Shown here: positions 1 to 8,973 of the stretch, piece by piece
Layout: every line of letters starts with the position of its first letter
How positions within the stretch are numbered: the first letter of the stretch is position 1
Assembly: GCF_019598945.1 (NCBI RefSeq)
Contig: NZ_CP080598.1
Location: forward strand, 4,092,001 to 4,156,000
Direction of reading: 5' to 3'
Origin: Sphaerospermopsis torques-reginae ITEP-024
GTDB taxonomy: Bacteria; Cyanobacteriota; Cyanobacteriia; Cyanobacteriales; Nostocaceae
DNA length: 64,000 bases
Notes under the pieces: model-generated
Databases searched by the model: none
What the model saw: only the letters and a program-made list of their open reading frames with translations
Told to the model about the DNA's origin: nothing
Made by a program: the position numbers and the translations under genes

Positions 1-102
1 TATGTTGGTGCTTATTGGTGGTTTTGGGGAACAGAAAAAAACCTAGTTTTAGGAGATGAAAGTACAGGTTATATTGTTATACCTGAAAGGATTTGTAGTT
101 AA
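1..102 (+). CDS. C-terminal end of an unidentified protein (cut by window edge)
   Basis: Frame 1 is open from the first base to a TAA at 100-102, giving 33 residues that end in IVIPERICS. The fragment is rich in aromatic residues at its start (YWWFW). It has no start codon inside the window, so it is either the tail of a gene lying upstream or chance. It would converge with the membrane-protein gene of the CHAT operon. I do not recognise the family. Confidence 0.35.
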   Translation, partial: YVGAYWWFWGTEKNLVLGDESTGYIVIPERICS

Positions 103-217
103 GTTTTCTAGATTATGGAATAAACGAACCACAGAGGCACAGAGTACACAGAGTAATGAGAGTTTGAGAGATATTATTTCTTATAAATCTGTCAGGAAAT
201 ATGCCAAAAATATCATG

Positions 218-1627
218 TTATTTCCGTTTACTAATCCATATACCTAACATAGCGAGAAAAGTACAGCCAATGGTAGCAATAATGCTTAAAATTAAAGATG
301 CTAAAAAGGGATTTAGGGTAGTTTGAGGGGATATTATCGGTATGGGTTGGTTAATCTTATCAATGTGTTGAACTATGACACCGGAAACTATTGCACCACC
401 ACCAAAACCGATTCCTAATATTTGTACTGTTGTTTCTAAGGATCTATCTCTTTCTGTTTGTTCTGCCTCTACTATACCACGAATTGTATCAATTAATTGA
501 CTAAATAATTCTTGTCCTGGTGTGAGATAATTAATATCAGTTTGAATTTGTTCTTGCCATTTTTGACATTCTTTATCTAGGAAGTCTTGCCAAAATTGGG
601 GACTTGTTTGATTATTTATGGCTGTAATTTTATTTAAGCAAGTTCGGTAATTTTTAATATTTGTCTGAATTGATGTATTATGAGTTTGTAAATCTTGTAA
701 ACATCGGGTATAATCAAAGCTTTTTTGCGGAATTTCTGATAAGAGTTTCTTTAAATCAGATATCTGTGTTTTCGGGTTAGATGTAAAAGTTTGAAATTCT
801 TGAATTTTATTCTCTAAATAACTATAAATGCTTCTTGCATTGCTGTAACTTTGACTTGCTTGGTAATTAATAAATAAGATTTTATGATAACAGCATAATA
901 AATTTAATAACCACTCATAAGCATCTACAATCAATTGGACAGTGTTAGCTTGTTGATTATTTAAAGGTTGATTATTTAAAAGTATCAAAATCTGACATTG
1001 TTTAACAGGATTATTCGGTTCATTTGGTTCATTTGCTTGATAGATAAATAATTGACTAGCAAATAATTCTCCTGAGTCGGTAAAAATAGGATTTAAGTTT
1101 GTACCAGCAACTAAAGCATTAGCAATTTTTTCAGCTAATAAATTACAATCTTCATTTGCGTCAACTTCTCCATAAATCCATAAAGTTTGTCCTAAAGATG
1201 CTTGAATTTGGGAAGGTACAAAACAACTGGGTTTAAAATGTTGGATTTGGGGTACATTAATATCAATATTTGCTGATTCTGGAACAAAAGTTAAATCAAC
1301 TGTGTAGGTATCATTAAATAAAAATGGTTGTAAATTACCATTAATTTTAAATCCGTCTGTAGTTGATAAACTTCCTAAATCTAAATCTCTGGAATTAGTT
1401 AACCATTCGGTTTTTCTTCCTACCTCCTTTTGAGGTGCATAGTTACCATTTTCATAACAGATTAATTGAGATTTGATATCTTTTAAACTGGTAGAAGGAA
1501 ATGAATCTACACCAATCTTGGTTAATTTATCCCATAAAAGATCGGCATCTTTGACAACTTGATCAGGTGTGTGTGCGAGAGTATGTCGCAAATGAAAAGG
1601 ATAGACGGTAATACTAAAATTCTTCAC
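218..1627 (-). CDS. Membrane-anchored protein of the TPR-CHAT operon, function unknown
   Basis: A 469-residue protein that I do not recognise. The first 220 residues look like a soluble alpha/beta domain. Residues about 270-390 are rich in Q, K, E and L and probably form long helices or a coiled coil. The C-terminus has two hydrophobic segments, about 401-419 (glycine-rich) and 438-465, followed by a basic SKRK end, so the soluble part is tethered to a membrane. The start is GTG and overlaps the TGA of the upstream gene by four bases (GTGA), which points to translational coupling. It is the last gene of the operon CHAT protease - small protein - membrane protein. By analogy with TPR-CHAT proteases that cleave a partner protein, it could be the substrate or membrane effector; this is inference. 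Confidence 0.8.
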   Translation of the reverse strand: MKNFSITVYPFHLRHTLAHTPDQVVKDADLLWDKLTKIGVDSFPSTSLKDIKSQLICYENGNYAPQKEVGRKTEWLTNSRDLDLGSLSTTDGFKINGNLQPFLFNDTYTVDLTFVPESANIDINVPQIQHFKPSCFVPSQIQASLGQTLWIYGEVDANEDCNLLAEKIANALVAGTNLNPIFTDSGELFASQLFIYQANEPNEPNNPVKQCQILILLNNQPLNNQQANTVQLIVDAYEWLLNLLCCYHKILFINYQASQSYSNARSIYSYLENKIQEFQTFTSNPKTQISDLKKLLSEIPQKSFDYTRCLQDLQTHNTSIQTNIKNYRTCLNKITAINNQTSPQFWQDFLDKECQKWQEQIQTDINYLTPGQELFSQLIDTIRGIVEAEQTERDRSLETTVQILGIGFGGGAIVSGVIVQHIDKINQPIPIISPQTTLNPFLASLILSIIATIGCTFLAMLGIWISKRK

Positions 1628-1992
1628 GGTTTTGGTTGGGATTTTTTATCATTAGATAAAGGTGAATTTTCTTTGATAGCATTTTGAATCAGTTCTTTAG
1701 AAGATTCGCTGGGTTGGGTGGCTGATGTTGGCAATTTAGCACCACCTGGACCTATATTACCATCTGCTGTTAGAGATAAATCCATCGCTTCTAAATTTTG
1801 GTTGTATAATTGCAAAAGTGATGGATAAGATTTTAACCAATCTTCTATTTTTTTGGTTATTTCTTCATCATCATCTTTTGGTAATTCACTAGATAATTGT
1901 TCTAATTCTTGCCAAATTTCATTAGTTAGTAAATCACTAGGCTTTTTGAGAATTGCGTTAAACGCAAGCACGGCTTTTTTATTAATTGACAT
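1624..1992 (-). CDS. Small acidic protein of the TPR-CHAT operon, function unknown
   Basis: A 122-residue protein of no family known to me. Residues 1-70 look helical and acidic. From about residue 75 the chain becomes low-complexity: a GPGGAKLP turn followed by a Ser/Thr/Gln/Pro-rich tail ending in KKSQPKP, probably disordered. It starts six bases after the stop of the CHAT gene and overlaps the following membrane-protein gene by four bases, so the three are surely co-transcribed. The flexible tail and the glycine-proline hinge make it a reasonable candidate for an adaptor, chaperone or cleavage target of the protease, but nothing in the sequence proves any of these. Confidence 0.8.
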   Translation of the reverse strand: MSINKKAVLAFNAILKKPSDLLTNEIWQELEQLSSELPKDDDEEITKKIEDWLKSYPSLLQLYNQNLEAMDLSLTADGNIGPGGAKLPTSATQPSESSKELIQNAIKENSPLSNDKKSQPKP

Positions 1993-1998
1993 GATTAA

Positions 1999-4905
1999 TT
2001 AAACTCCTTTACCAATACAACAAAAAGCAGACCAATAAACAGGTGATGAAAAAGGTTGATGATTTTCACCATTGTTTTGTTCAATTATATCAAAATGTTT
2101 GCTTATTTCTACTTGCCAAACGAAACTTAATGATGATGTTTGTAACCATTGTTTAAAACCTGTAATACTTGTATCTCTTAACCAAATTTGGGCGGTTTTT
2201 AAAGCTAATACTATATTGTTTTGCTCTTTCAACTCTTCATAAAATCTCACCATTAATAAAGCCGTAGATATTATACTAACAGTCCATAAACTGCTGACTA
2301 CATTGGTGCTACCAGCTAACAAGAAACCACTAGGTAAACCAAGATATTCATCACTAATATTATAACCATCTATCATGCCGCTTTCGCAAGCAGCAAGGGT
2401 AACTAAACGACAGTTTTCTAGTTTAATGTGAGCAATGATATCGGCTAAAGTGAGAACTTCATCTGCTAGTATTAAACCCGAATCTAGGGGAGAATTGGAA
2501 TTGAAATAACCATGACAGAAGAAAAAGAGATTATGCGCTGTTTTCAGGTTTTCAGGATTTTGAATAATTGCTGATTCTGCTGATTTTTTGGCTTTGTCTT
2601 TTTTGAAAATATCACTTTTTTTAAATTGCTGTTTAATTGCTGCAACTGCACCTAAATCTTTTTCATATAAATCTTCTGTGGGTGTTTGCATAGCAAATAA
2701 AGACTGAAAATCATTACATTGACGCAGTTGTAACTGTTGTAATAATTGACAACTGGGAACATAACCCACACCTTGAGGAAATAAATCCATTAAATAGGAA
2801 TTTCTTACAGGTAACGCATGGAGAGGGAAAAGGTGTAAGAAACGATGGGGAATTAAAATCAGTTTTTCGCATTCTGATGGAACTAGATTTAATATTTCTT
2901 CCAGATGTAATATTTGGGCTAGGTTCTGTAAATTATCATCTAATTCATTTTCCCATAGTTCTTTGTTTTCCTTATAATCATTTACATATTTCTCATTCCA
3001 ATTAAATAGAGAATCAAAATCTGCTGATGAAGATTGCCAAATTTTGATTTGTTTACCTCCTGGTTGAATCACAACAGCAAAAAATTTATTAATGGCAATA
3101 TACCATTCAATAATTGTCGTCTTCTGATCAACTATTTTCTGTAATGATGTGAATTCAAAACTAGAACCAATCGGTAAATATTCATCTTGCAATTTTTGGA
3201 GTTTTTGTCGTAATTGCTGGAGATGTTGCACTAAAGATGTGGTATTTTCAGCTTTACCAGTTTGCAGTAAATTCTGCTTGGTGGCTATTTCATCTCGAAG
3301 TTTTTCTAGTTGAGGAACAATCTCAGCAGGAAAAATAGTTTTTAAGTCACGATTGAAAATCAATTCTACTAAATTGCGGGTTTTACTGCGTTCAATATAA
3401 CTGATGGCTTCTGTTTCTCTACTCAAACCTAAACAAACTTCTACCATCCTTCTATATAACTTATTCCATTCCTCAGCTTGTTTGCGTTTACTTTCTTCCC
3501 CAGAAATAATTTCACCGCGTATATTTTCAACCGTGATAATAGCTTCAGTAAAAGTATCGTAAGCTAAATTTAATTGTTGTGAATCTTGATAGGCAATACC
3601 CAAATTTAATAAAGTTCCGGCATTATTTAAAGGAAAATCATTGCGGGTATAAACTTCTAAAGCTTCTTTATAAGCTGCGATCGCATATTCCAGATTCTCC
3701 GCTTTATCTCTCCTGATTCTGTTAAGGTAGGCATTCCCTAGATTATTTTGCGTCATTGCCCAATCTACAGGAAAATCATTGCGGGTATAAACTTCTAAAG
3801 CTTCTTTATAAGCTGCGATCGCATTTTCTAAATTCTCGGCTTTATCTCCCCTGATTCTGTCAGAGTAGGCATTCCCTAGATTATTTTGCGTCATTGCCCA
3901 ATCTACAGGAAAATCATTGCGGGTTCTTACTTCTAAAGCTTCTTTATAAGCTGCGATCGCATTTTCTAAATTCTCGGCTTTATCTCCCCTGATTCTGTCA
4001 GAGTAGGCATTCCCTAGATTATTTTGCGTCATTGCCCAATCTACAGGAAAATCATTGCGGGTATAAACTTCTAAAGCTTCTTTATAAGCTGCGATCGCAT
4101 TTTCTAAATTCTCGGCTTTATCTCCCCTGATTCTGTCAGAGTAGGCATTCCCTAGATTATTTTGCGTCATTGCCCAATCTACAGGAAAATCATTGCGGGT
4201 TCTTACTTCTAAAGCTTCTTTATAAGCTGCGATCGCATATTCCAGATTCTCGGCTTTATCTCCCCTGATTCTGTCAGAGTAGGCAGTCGCTAGATTATTT
4301 TTTACAGCAGCCCAACTTTCTGGAGAACTATTCCGAGTAAAAACAGTAGAGCATATTTCATAGCCAGTTATAGCAATTTCCAGATTATTGGCTTTGTTGC
4401 CTAAAGGAAATTCTTGGATTCTATTACTAAATCTAAAAATATCTTTTGCTGTGTCTGGTTTTGCTTCCGCTATTGTTGTGGTTGCCCAAACCTGTAATAC
4501 TTTAGCAAAAGTGAGATTGAGTTTATCTGTATTTGCAGCCAGTAAGGGGTAAACTTCCTGGGGGTTGCCTCTACTTTCTGCGGTGGTTTTTAATACTTGT
4601 TGTAAAAATGGTAAATAAGTTTCTATATCTGCTTCATTAACCGGGGTTTCTGTTTCTGGAGTATTTTCCTCTAGGGATATATTTAGATATTCACTCAGTT
4701 GAGATTCTAGAAACATCAACTTATTAGCACGATTTTCTTGTCCTTCCTGGGTGGACATTTGTGCTACTCCTTCCTTCAGCAATTGTAAAAAGTCAGCATC
4801 TAGTAATTCGGTATTAGCTTGTAATATTGCCGATTCTTCCCCATCTGCACAACTAAGTAGTTGTTGAATTAGCTGATAATATGCCTGTAGACGCTGTTTA
4901 TCCAT
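1999..4905 (-). CDS. TPR-CHAT protease (caspase-like, separase-type)
   Basis: A 968-residue protein. Residues 168-443 carry six TPR-like repeats of exactly 46 residues; the first is diverged and the other five begin at 214, 260, 306, 352 and 398. A long helical region (about 500-585) joins them to a C-terminal CHAT domain (about 590-968). The CHAT dyad is visible: His798 in FFCHGY and Cys840 in LAACESG, each at the end of a hydrophobic strand, followed by the family's GLPSGFLLAGS and VVSSLW segments. CHAT proteases are clan CD cysteine peptidases, and the TPR-CHAT protein Csx29 cleaves a partner after activation. This one heads a three-gene operon with a small protein and a membrane protein. 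The catalytic residues are intact, so it should be active. Its trigger and substrate are unknown. Confidence 0.9.
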   Translation of the reverse strand: MDKQRLQAYYQLIQQLLSCADGEESAILQANTELLDADFLQLLKEGVAQMSTQEGQENRANKLMFLESQLSEYLNISLEENTPETETPVNEADIETYLPFLQQVLKTTAESRGNPQEVYPLLAANTDKLNLTFAKVLQVWATTTIAEAKPDTAKDIFRFSNRIQEFPLGNKANNLEIAITGYEICSTVFTRNSSPESWAAVKNNLATAYSDRIRGDKAENLEYAIAAYKEALEVRTRNDFPVDWAMTQNNLGNAYSDRIRGDKAENLENAIAAYKEALEVYTRNDFPVDWAMTQNNLGNAYSDRIRGDKAENLENAIAAYKEALEVRTRNDFPVDWAMTQNNLGNAYSDRIRGDKAENLENAIAAYKEALEVYTRNDFPVDWAMTQNNLGNAYLNRIRRDKAENLEYAIAAYKEALEVYTRNDFPLNNAGTLLNLGIAYQDSQQLNLAYDTFTEAIITVENIRGEIISGEESKRKQAEEWNKLYRRMVEVCLGLSRETEAISYIERSKTRNLVELIFNRDLKTIFPAEIVPQLEKLRDEIATKQNLLQTGKAENTTSLVQHLQQLRQKLQKLQDEYLPIGSSFEFTSLQKIVDQKTTIIEWYIAINKFFAVVIQPGGKQIKIWQSSSADFDSLFNWNEKYVNDYKENKELWENELDDNLQNLAQILHLEEILNLVPSECEKLILIPHRFLHLFPLHALPVRNSYLMDLFPQGVGYVPSCQLLQQLQLRQCNDFQSLFAMQTPTEDLYEKDLGAVAAIKQQFKKSDIFKKDKAKKSAESAIIQNPENLKTAHNLFFFCHGYFNSNSPLDSGLILADEVLTLADIIAHIKLENCRLVTLAACESGMIDGYNISDEYLGLPSGFLLAGSTNVVSSLWTVSIISTALLMVRFYEELKEQNNIVLALKTAQIWLRDTSITGFKQWLQTSSLSFVWQVEISKHFDIIEQNNGENHQPFSSPVYWSAFCCIGKGV
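3577..4266 (-). repeat. Five tandem 138-bp units encoding 46-residue TPR repeats
   Basis: Inside the CHAT gene, five consecutive 138-bp units are almost identical at DNA level. They alternate between a version reading VRTRND and one reading VYTRND, and between LENAI and LEYAI. Several units include a HIP1-like GCGATCGC core. This degree of identity implies recent unit duplication or gene conversion. Copy number may therefore vary between strains and may also be misassembled from short reads. Confidence 0.9.
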
Positions 4906-5040
4906 AAGTTAGGGTGGGGTAGACTTTAAAAGATGCTTCAATAGTATTTTCCCCTATTTCGGATCATTTTATCCTGAAAATCCTTAAATCCCGAAAATCC
5001 TGATGCAGACAAAATACCACATCCTGAAAATCATCACCAA

Positions 5041-5297
5041 GAAATCCAGGGAATAAATTCCCTGTCTAATAGCTAAAGTCGGTTAAAACCGACTGGAATA
5101 TACAGCACTTTCCGGTGTAATGAGGTACACTATGGGCGGGCAAGATGCCCCTCACAAGAGTTTTATTATTATGATTTGTACCTCATAGCAATGAAATCTG
5201 CTGTAGTTTAATTTACTGAGGGAATATTTGACCATCACATCCTGTAAATCCTCAAATCCTGAAAATCCTTAAATCTTGGACATCCTGATTCTGACAA
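5041..5297. repeat. Left direct repeat flanking the DUF433/PIN-like module (interrupted by a MITE)
   Basis: This copy starts GAAATCCAGGGAATAAATTC, contains two perfect small palindromes (AGGGAAT/ATTCCCT and AGTCGGTT/AACCGACT), and ends CATCCTGATTCTGACAA. A second copy in the same orientation lies at 5904-6040. The left copy is longer because a 105-bp miniature element sits inside it at 5101-5205. Paired subterminal hairpins of this kind resemble the ends of IS200/IS605-type elements; that assignment is inference. Confidence 0.8.
5101..5205. mobile_element. Miniature inverted-repeat element (TA-target, IS630/Tc1-like)
   Basis: The element is 105 bp long with imperfect 29-bp terminal inverted repeats running from TACAGCA to TGAGGTACA, and no coding capacity. 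It interrupts the left direct repeat. The uninterrupted right copy at 5904-6040 reads GAATCTAGTCTAATTTACTG where this copy reads GAATA, the element, then GTTTAATTTACTG, so an empty site can be read directly and fits insertion at a TA dinucleotide. A near-identical inverted copy lies at 49139-49244 and a relative at 41022-41127. Confidence 0.8.
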
Positions 5298-5355
5298 TTG
5301 CTAGTTTATAATTAATCTAAGTGTAACTTTTCCATTTACCAAAGAGGAATAAGTA

Positions 5356-5571
5356 ATGAACGGATGGGAAAATTTAGATGCTATAGAAAGACAACCTGAT
5401 AAATTAAGTGGTGCATGGGTATTTCGAGGAACGAGAGTTCCCGTTGCTGCATTATTTGAAAATTTGCGTGATGGTGCAACAGTAGATGAATTTTTGGAAT
5501 GGTTTCCACCTGTGCAAAGATCACAAGTTGAAGATGTACTTAATTATGAGCTTGAAAAATTAGCTGCTTAG
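5356..5571 (+). CDS. DUF433 family antitoxin
   Basis: A 71-residue protein with the DUF433 pattern: a strand segment GAWVFRGTRVPVAALFENL followed by a helical half with TVDEFLEWFP and VQRSQVEDVL. DUF433 proteins are VapB45-like antitoxins with a small winged-helix fold, usually encoded just before a PIN-like toxin. A good ribosome-binding site (AGAGGA) lies nine bases before the ATG. The next gene begins 12 bases after the stop, so the two form an operon. A TATAAT at 5307-5312 is a possible -10 box, with no convincing -35. Confidence 0.88.
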   Translation: MNGWENLDAIERQPDKLSGAWVFRGTRVPVAALFENLRDGATVDEFLEWFPPVQRSQVEDVLNYELEKLAA

Positions 5572-5583
5572 ATATAATTAGAG

Positions 5584-5904
5584 ATGAAAATTCTTTTCGA
5601 TCAGGGAACTCCTGTACCATTACGGAAATATTTAACAGACCATTCTGTAACGACAGCTTATGAAGAAGGATGGTCTAATTTATCAAATGGAGATTTATTA
5701 AAAGCTGCTGAATCTAAAGGATATCAAATACTTGTTACAACAGATCAGAATTTGCGTTATCAACAGAATTTGAGTGAACGTCAAATTGCAATTGTGGTTT
5801 TACTGTCAACTTCATGGCCAAAAATTCGGACACAAGTTGATAAAATTTGTGCTGTTATCAATACAACTAAATTGGGTGATTATCAAGAAATTTCTATCAT
5901 CTAG
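5584..5904 (+). CDS. DUF5615 family PIN-like toxin (VapC45-type)
   Basis: A 106-residue protein. It starts MKILFDQGTPVPLRKYL, the DUF5615 signature in which the first Asp is a PIN-type metal ligand; a second acidic pair follows in LVTTDQNLRYQQNL. The family consists of presumed RNases paired with DUF433 antitoxins. Its TAG stop at 5902-5904 touches the first base of the right direct repeat, so the repeat is fused directly to the gene end. Pairing, spacing and length are all normal for a functional type II toxin-antitoxin module. A second locus of the same general kind is at 56215-57326. Confidence 0.88.
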   Translation: MKILFDQGTPVPLRKYLTDHSVTTAYEEGWSNLSNGDLLKAAESKGYQILVTTDQNLRYQQNLSERQIAIVVLLSTSWPKIRTQVDKICAVINTTKLGDYQEISII

Positions 5905-6040
5905 AAATCCAGGGAATAAATTCCCTGTCTAATAGCTAAAGTCGGTTAAAACCGACTAGAATCTAGTCTAATTTACTGTGGTAACATTTGACAATCACAT
6001 CCTGGAAATCCTCAAATCCTGGACATCCTGATTCTGACAA
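5904..6040. repeat. Right direct repeat flanking the DUF433/PIN-like module
   Basis: This is the uninterrupted 137-bp copy of the repeat at 5041-5297, in the same orientation and with both small palindromes intact. Together the two copies bracket a toxin-antitoxin pair in about 1 kb. From 6045 to 6070 the DNA continues as a short AGGTGAC heptamer repeat, followed by TTTTAGA repeats up to the end of the glycogen phosphorylase gene. Confidence 0.8.
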
Positions 6041-6172
6041 AATTAGGTGACAGGTGACAGGTGACAGGTAACAGTAAGAAAGAAATAGGCAATAGGGAGA
6101 AAAATTTTAGATTTTAGATTTTAGACTTTAGAAAAATAATCCAAAATCCAAAATCTAAAATCCAAAATTACC

Positions 6173-8737
6173 TTATTCCGCCCAAGCGATTAACCTGGGT
6201 TCATAAGCATTAGAAAGGTATTGGTTTTGTGGTAACACCCGCAACGATAAACCTTGCAAACCAGAAGTAGTGTAGGTGATATCCGCCGTATAGACACTTA
6301 AACCTTGGTCATCTTGTCCTTGATAATCCATCACCACAGGTACACCGTTAACAATTTCGCCGTTAGCGTCAATAGCACCTTGGTATAATTCTACCTGCAC
6401 ATCTTCATTTGTTAAAGTTGCTAAATCAACCTTAGCTTTCACTGTCACAGTTTGATTAACTTCAATTTCTGAAGCTGCTCCGACATCAATATCTTTGATT
6501 TTGATGTTAAACCAATGTTCACCAAGATTTGCTTTCCAAGCTGCTAATTCTTTAGCTGGTGCGTAATTATTAGCGGTGAGGGTATGATAGCGATCGCTGG
6601 CAGGAAAATAAGCTCTTACTGCATATTCTCGCACCATCCGCGCTGTATTAAAGAACGGACAATTTAACCGGATAGCATCTTTCATTTTTGCTACCCAACG
6701 ACGGGGTAAACCATCCCCATCCCGGTGATCATAGAATAAAGGTACAACTTCCTTCTCTAACAACTCATAGAGAGCGTTAGCTTCCACCTCATCTTGATAG
6801 TTAGGATCTTCGTAATTTTCCCCATGTCCGATCGCCCAACCAGTGCGGACATAATCAGCTTCATCCCACCAACCATCAAGTACACTTAAATTAGGTAGTC
6901 CGTTCATAGCGGCTTTCATCCCGCTAGTACCAGAAGCTTCACGGGGGCGACGTGGTGTATTTAACCAAATATCACAACCTGCTACCATCAAGCGGGCGAT
7001 GTGAATATCGTAGTTGGGAACAAACACCACTTGTTTTTCCAGATGGTTTTCGCGGATGAAATGGTTAATATCCCGAATCAGTTCTTTACCAGGAATATCT
7101 TTCGGATGTGCTTTACCGGCAATGACAAACTGTACCTTGCAGTGTTTATGTCCTGATAAAATCTTCTTGATCCTTTCTAAATCACGCATCCAAAGAGTTG
7201 CGCGTTTATAGGTAGCAAAACGACGAGCAAAACCAATGGTTAAGACATTAGGATCAAGAACTTCTTGAGCTTGGGCAATATCAGAAGCTGAAGCACCGCG
7301 ATCGCGTAAATGCTTAACCAAATGATCCCGCACATACAAAATCATATCCAGGCGACAGCGTTCATGGTTGCGCCATAGTTCTTCATCGGGGATCGCGTCC
7401 ATCCGTTCCCATAACTGATTATCTGGTGGTACTGATGACCAGTTTGGACCAAGATAGCGATCGTACAACTCCTGAGTTGATTTAGCCACACAACTGCGAG
7501 CATGAACACCATTAGTAATAGCAGTGATTGGCACTTCATCAACGGGGACTTTCTTCCATAAACCTTGGAACATTTGCCGAGATACCACACCGTGCAACTG
7601 TGCCACACCATTGGAAAATGTCGCCATTTTCAAAGCTAACACCGCCATACTAAAAGGCGCGGATAAATCACCAGTATTTTCCCGTCCCAAACCTAAAAAC
7701 TGTTCTTTGGGCAAGCCAAAGATATCTGCATAATATCCCAGATAATACAAAATCTTATCGGGAGCAAACAAATCAATACCAGCGGGTACAGGGGTATGGG
7801 TGGTAAAGATATTGCTGGAAGCTACCACTTGTCTAGCTTCAGAATAACTTAAACCGTCTTCCTGGATTAACATCCGAATGCGTTCCAAAGCTGAGAAAGC
7901 CGCGTGACCTTCATTCATGTGGTAAGCTGTCACCTTGTAACCCAAGGCTTTTAACATCTGCACACCACCGATCCCCAGCATCATTTCCTGGTGGATACGC
8001 ATATCAATATCACCACCATATAACTGATCGGTGATGTCATGATCATAAGCTTTGTTAGGTTCAATGTTGGTATCCAGCATATACAGGGGAACTGTTCCCA
8101 CCTGGACACGCCACACCCTAGCATATACCTTGCGTCCTGGATAATCTACCTCAATTCGTAACTCAGACCCATCGGGATTACGTTCCAAGTGCAAAGGCAT
8201 ATTATAAAAATCGTTGATGGGGTAACGTTCTTGTTGCCAACCATCAGCATTAAGATATTGGGCAAAATAACCTTGTTGGTAGAGTAAACCCACACCAACC
8301 AAAGGTAATCCCAAATCACTGGCAGATTTGAGGTGATCTCCCGCCAAAACACCCAAACCGCCAGAATAGATCGGCAAACAATCTACTAATCCAAACTCAG
8401 CGGAGAAATAAGCGTAACATTCCTTTTGGGTTGATCCGCGTTGTTTGTTATACCAAGTGCGCTCTTGCAAATAATCTTCTAGTTGTCGAGCAGCACGATC
8501 CATTTGTGCCAGGAAACCTTCATCTTCGACAACTTCCAATAATCGCCCTTGGCTAATAGTTCCCAGCATCAAAACTGGGTTATGATGGCTAGATTCCCAC
8601 AAATCTGGGTCTAAACGGCGAAATAAGTCTTTGCTCTCAACATTCCAATCAAAATGTAGATTGTATGCTAGTTTTCGCAGTGGTTCTAGTCGCTGCGGTA
8701 GTGAAGGAGAAACGTTAAATGTGCGAATTGGCTGCAT
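6173..8737 (-). CDS. glgP: Alpha-glucan (glycogen) phosphorylase
   Basis: An 854-residue protein of the alpha-glucan phosphorylase family that has an N-terminal DUF3417 domain (residues about 10-120). It releases glucose-1-phosphate from glycogen in the cytoplasm. Signatures seen: FSAEFGLVDCLPIYSGGLG near 111-129, HMNEGHAAF near 273-281, THTPVPAG near 314-321, and the cofactor site EASGTSGMKAAMNG with the pyridoxal-phosphate lysine at about 608. The length is normal for this form and differs from the E. coli-type enzyme. The start is the ATG at 8737. The gene is monocistronic, with about 750 bp of repeat-containing spacer upstream and TTTTAGA-type repeats just after the stop. Confidence 0.95.
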   Translation of the reverse strand: MQPIRTFNVSPSLPQRLEPLRKLAYNLHFDWNVESKDLFRRLDPDLWESSHHNPVLMLGTISQGRLLEVVEDEGFLAQMDRAARQLEDYLQERTWYNKQRGSTQKECYAYFSAEFGLVDCLPIYSGGLGVLAGDHLKSASDLGLPLVGVGLLYQQGYFAQYLNADGWQQERYPINDFYNMPLHLERNPDGSELRIEVDYPGRKVYARVWRVQVGTVPLYMLDTNIEPNKAYDHDITDQLYGGDIDMRIHQEMMLGIGGVQMLKALGYKVTAYHMNEGHAAFSALERIRMLIQEDGLSYSEARQVVASSNIFTTHTPVPAGIDLFAPDKILYYLGYYADIFGLPKEQFLGLGRENTGDLSAPFSMAVLALKMATFSNGVAQLHGVVSRQMFQGLWKKVPVDEVPITAITNGVHARSCVAKSTQELYDRYLGPNWSSVPPDNQLWERMDAIPDEELWRNHERCRLDMILYVRDHLVKHLRDRGASASDIAQAQEVLDPNVLTIGFARRFATYKRATLWMRDLERIKKILSGHKHCKVQFVIAGKAHPKDIPGKELIRDINHFIRENHLEKQVVFVPNYDIHIARLMVAGCDIWLNTPRRPREASGTSGMKAAMNGLPNLSVLDGWWDEADYVRTGWAIGHGENYEDPNYQDEVEANALYELLEKEVVPLFYDHRDGDGLPRRWVAKMKDAIRLNCPFFNTARMVREYAVRAYFPASDRYHTLTANNYAPAKELAAWKANLGEHWFNIKIKDIDVGAASEIEVNQTVTVKAKVDLATLTNEDVQVELYQGAIDANGEIVNGVPVVMDYQGQDDQGLSVYTADITYTTSGLQGLSLRVLPQNQYLSNAYEPRLIAWAE

Positions 8738-8973
8738 AGTATGGCAAAAGTTCTAATTCTGCTATGGTTATTGTTTACTGTTATTGTTTACTGTTTTTAC
8801 TTGGTGTTGCCAATTCTTTATACTATGTTTGTGAACGTCTGATGACTTTGTTAAGCATTGAGAATAATTTTCTTATACTTTGCTAAAGTTTACACCAAAC
8901 AACGTTCTTGGCCTATAGGTTTCCATTCCTGAATATCCTATTGACATCAAATTCATTTTCTGAGTGCTACTTG

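Noticed and set aside
7014-7733. Open frames opposite to or shifted within the glgP gene
   Set aside because: They are shadows of the real gene: composition and position follow the coding frame of glgP.
8741-8842. A 33-codon hydrophobic frame (MAKVLILLWLLFTVIVYCFY...) starting next to the glgP start
   Set aside because: It is built from repeated TTGTTTACTG-like words, has no ribosome-binding site and overlaps the glgP promoter region; likely chance.
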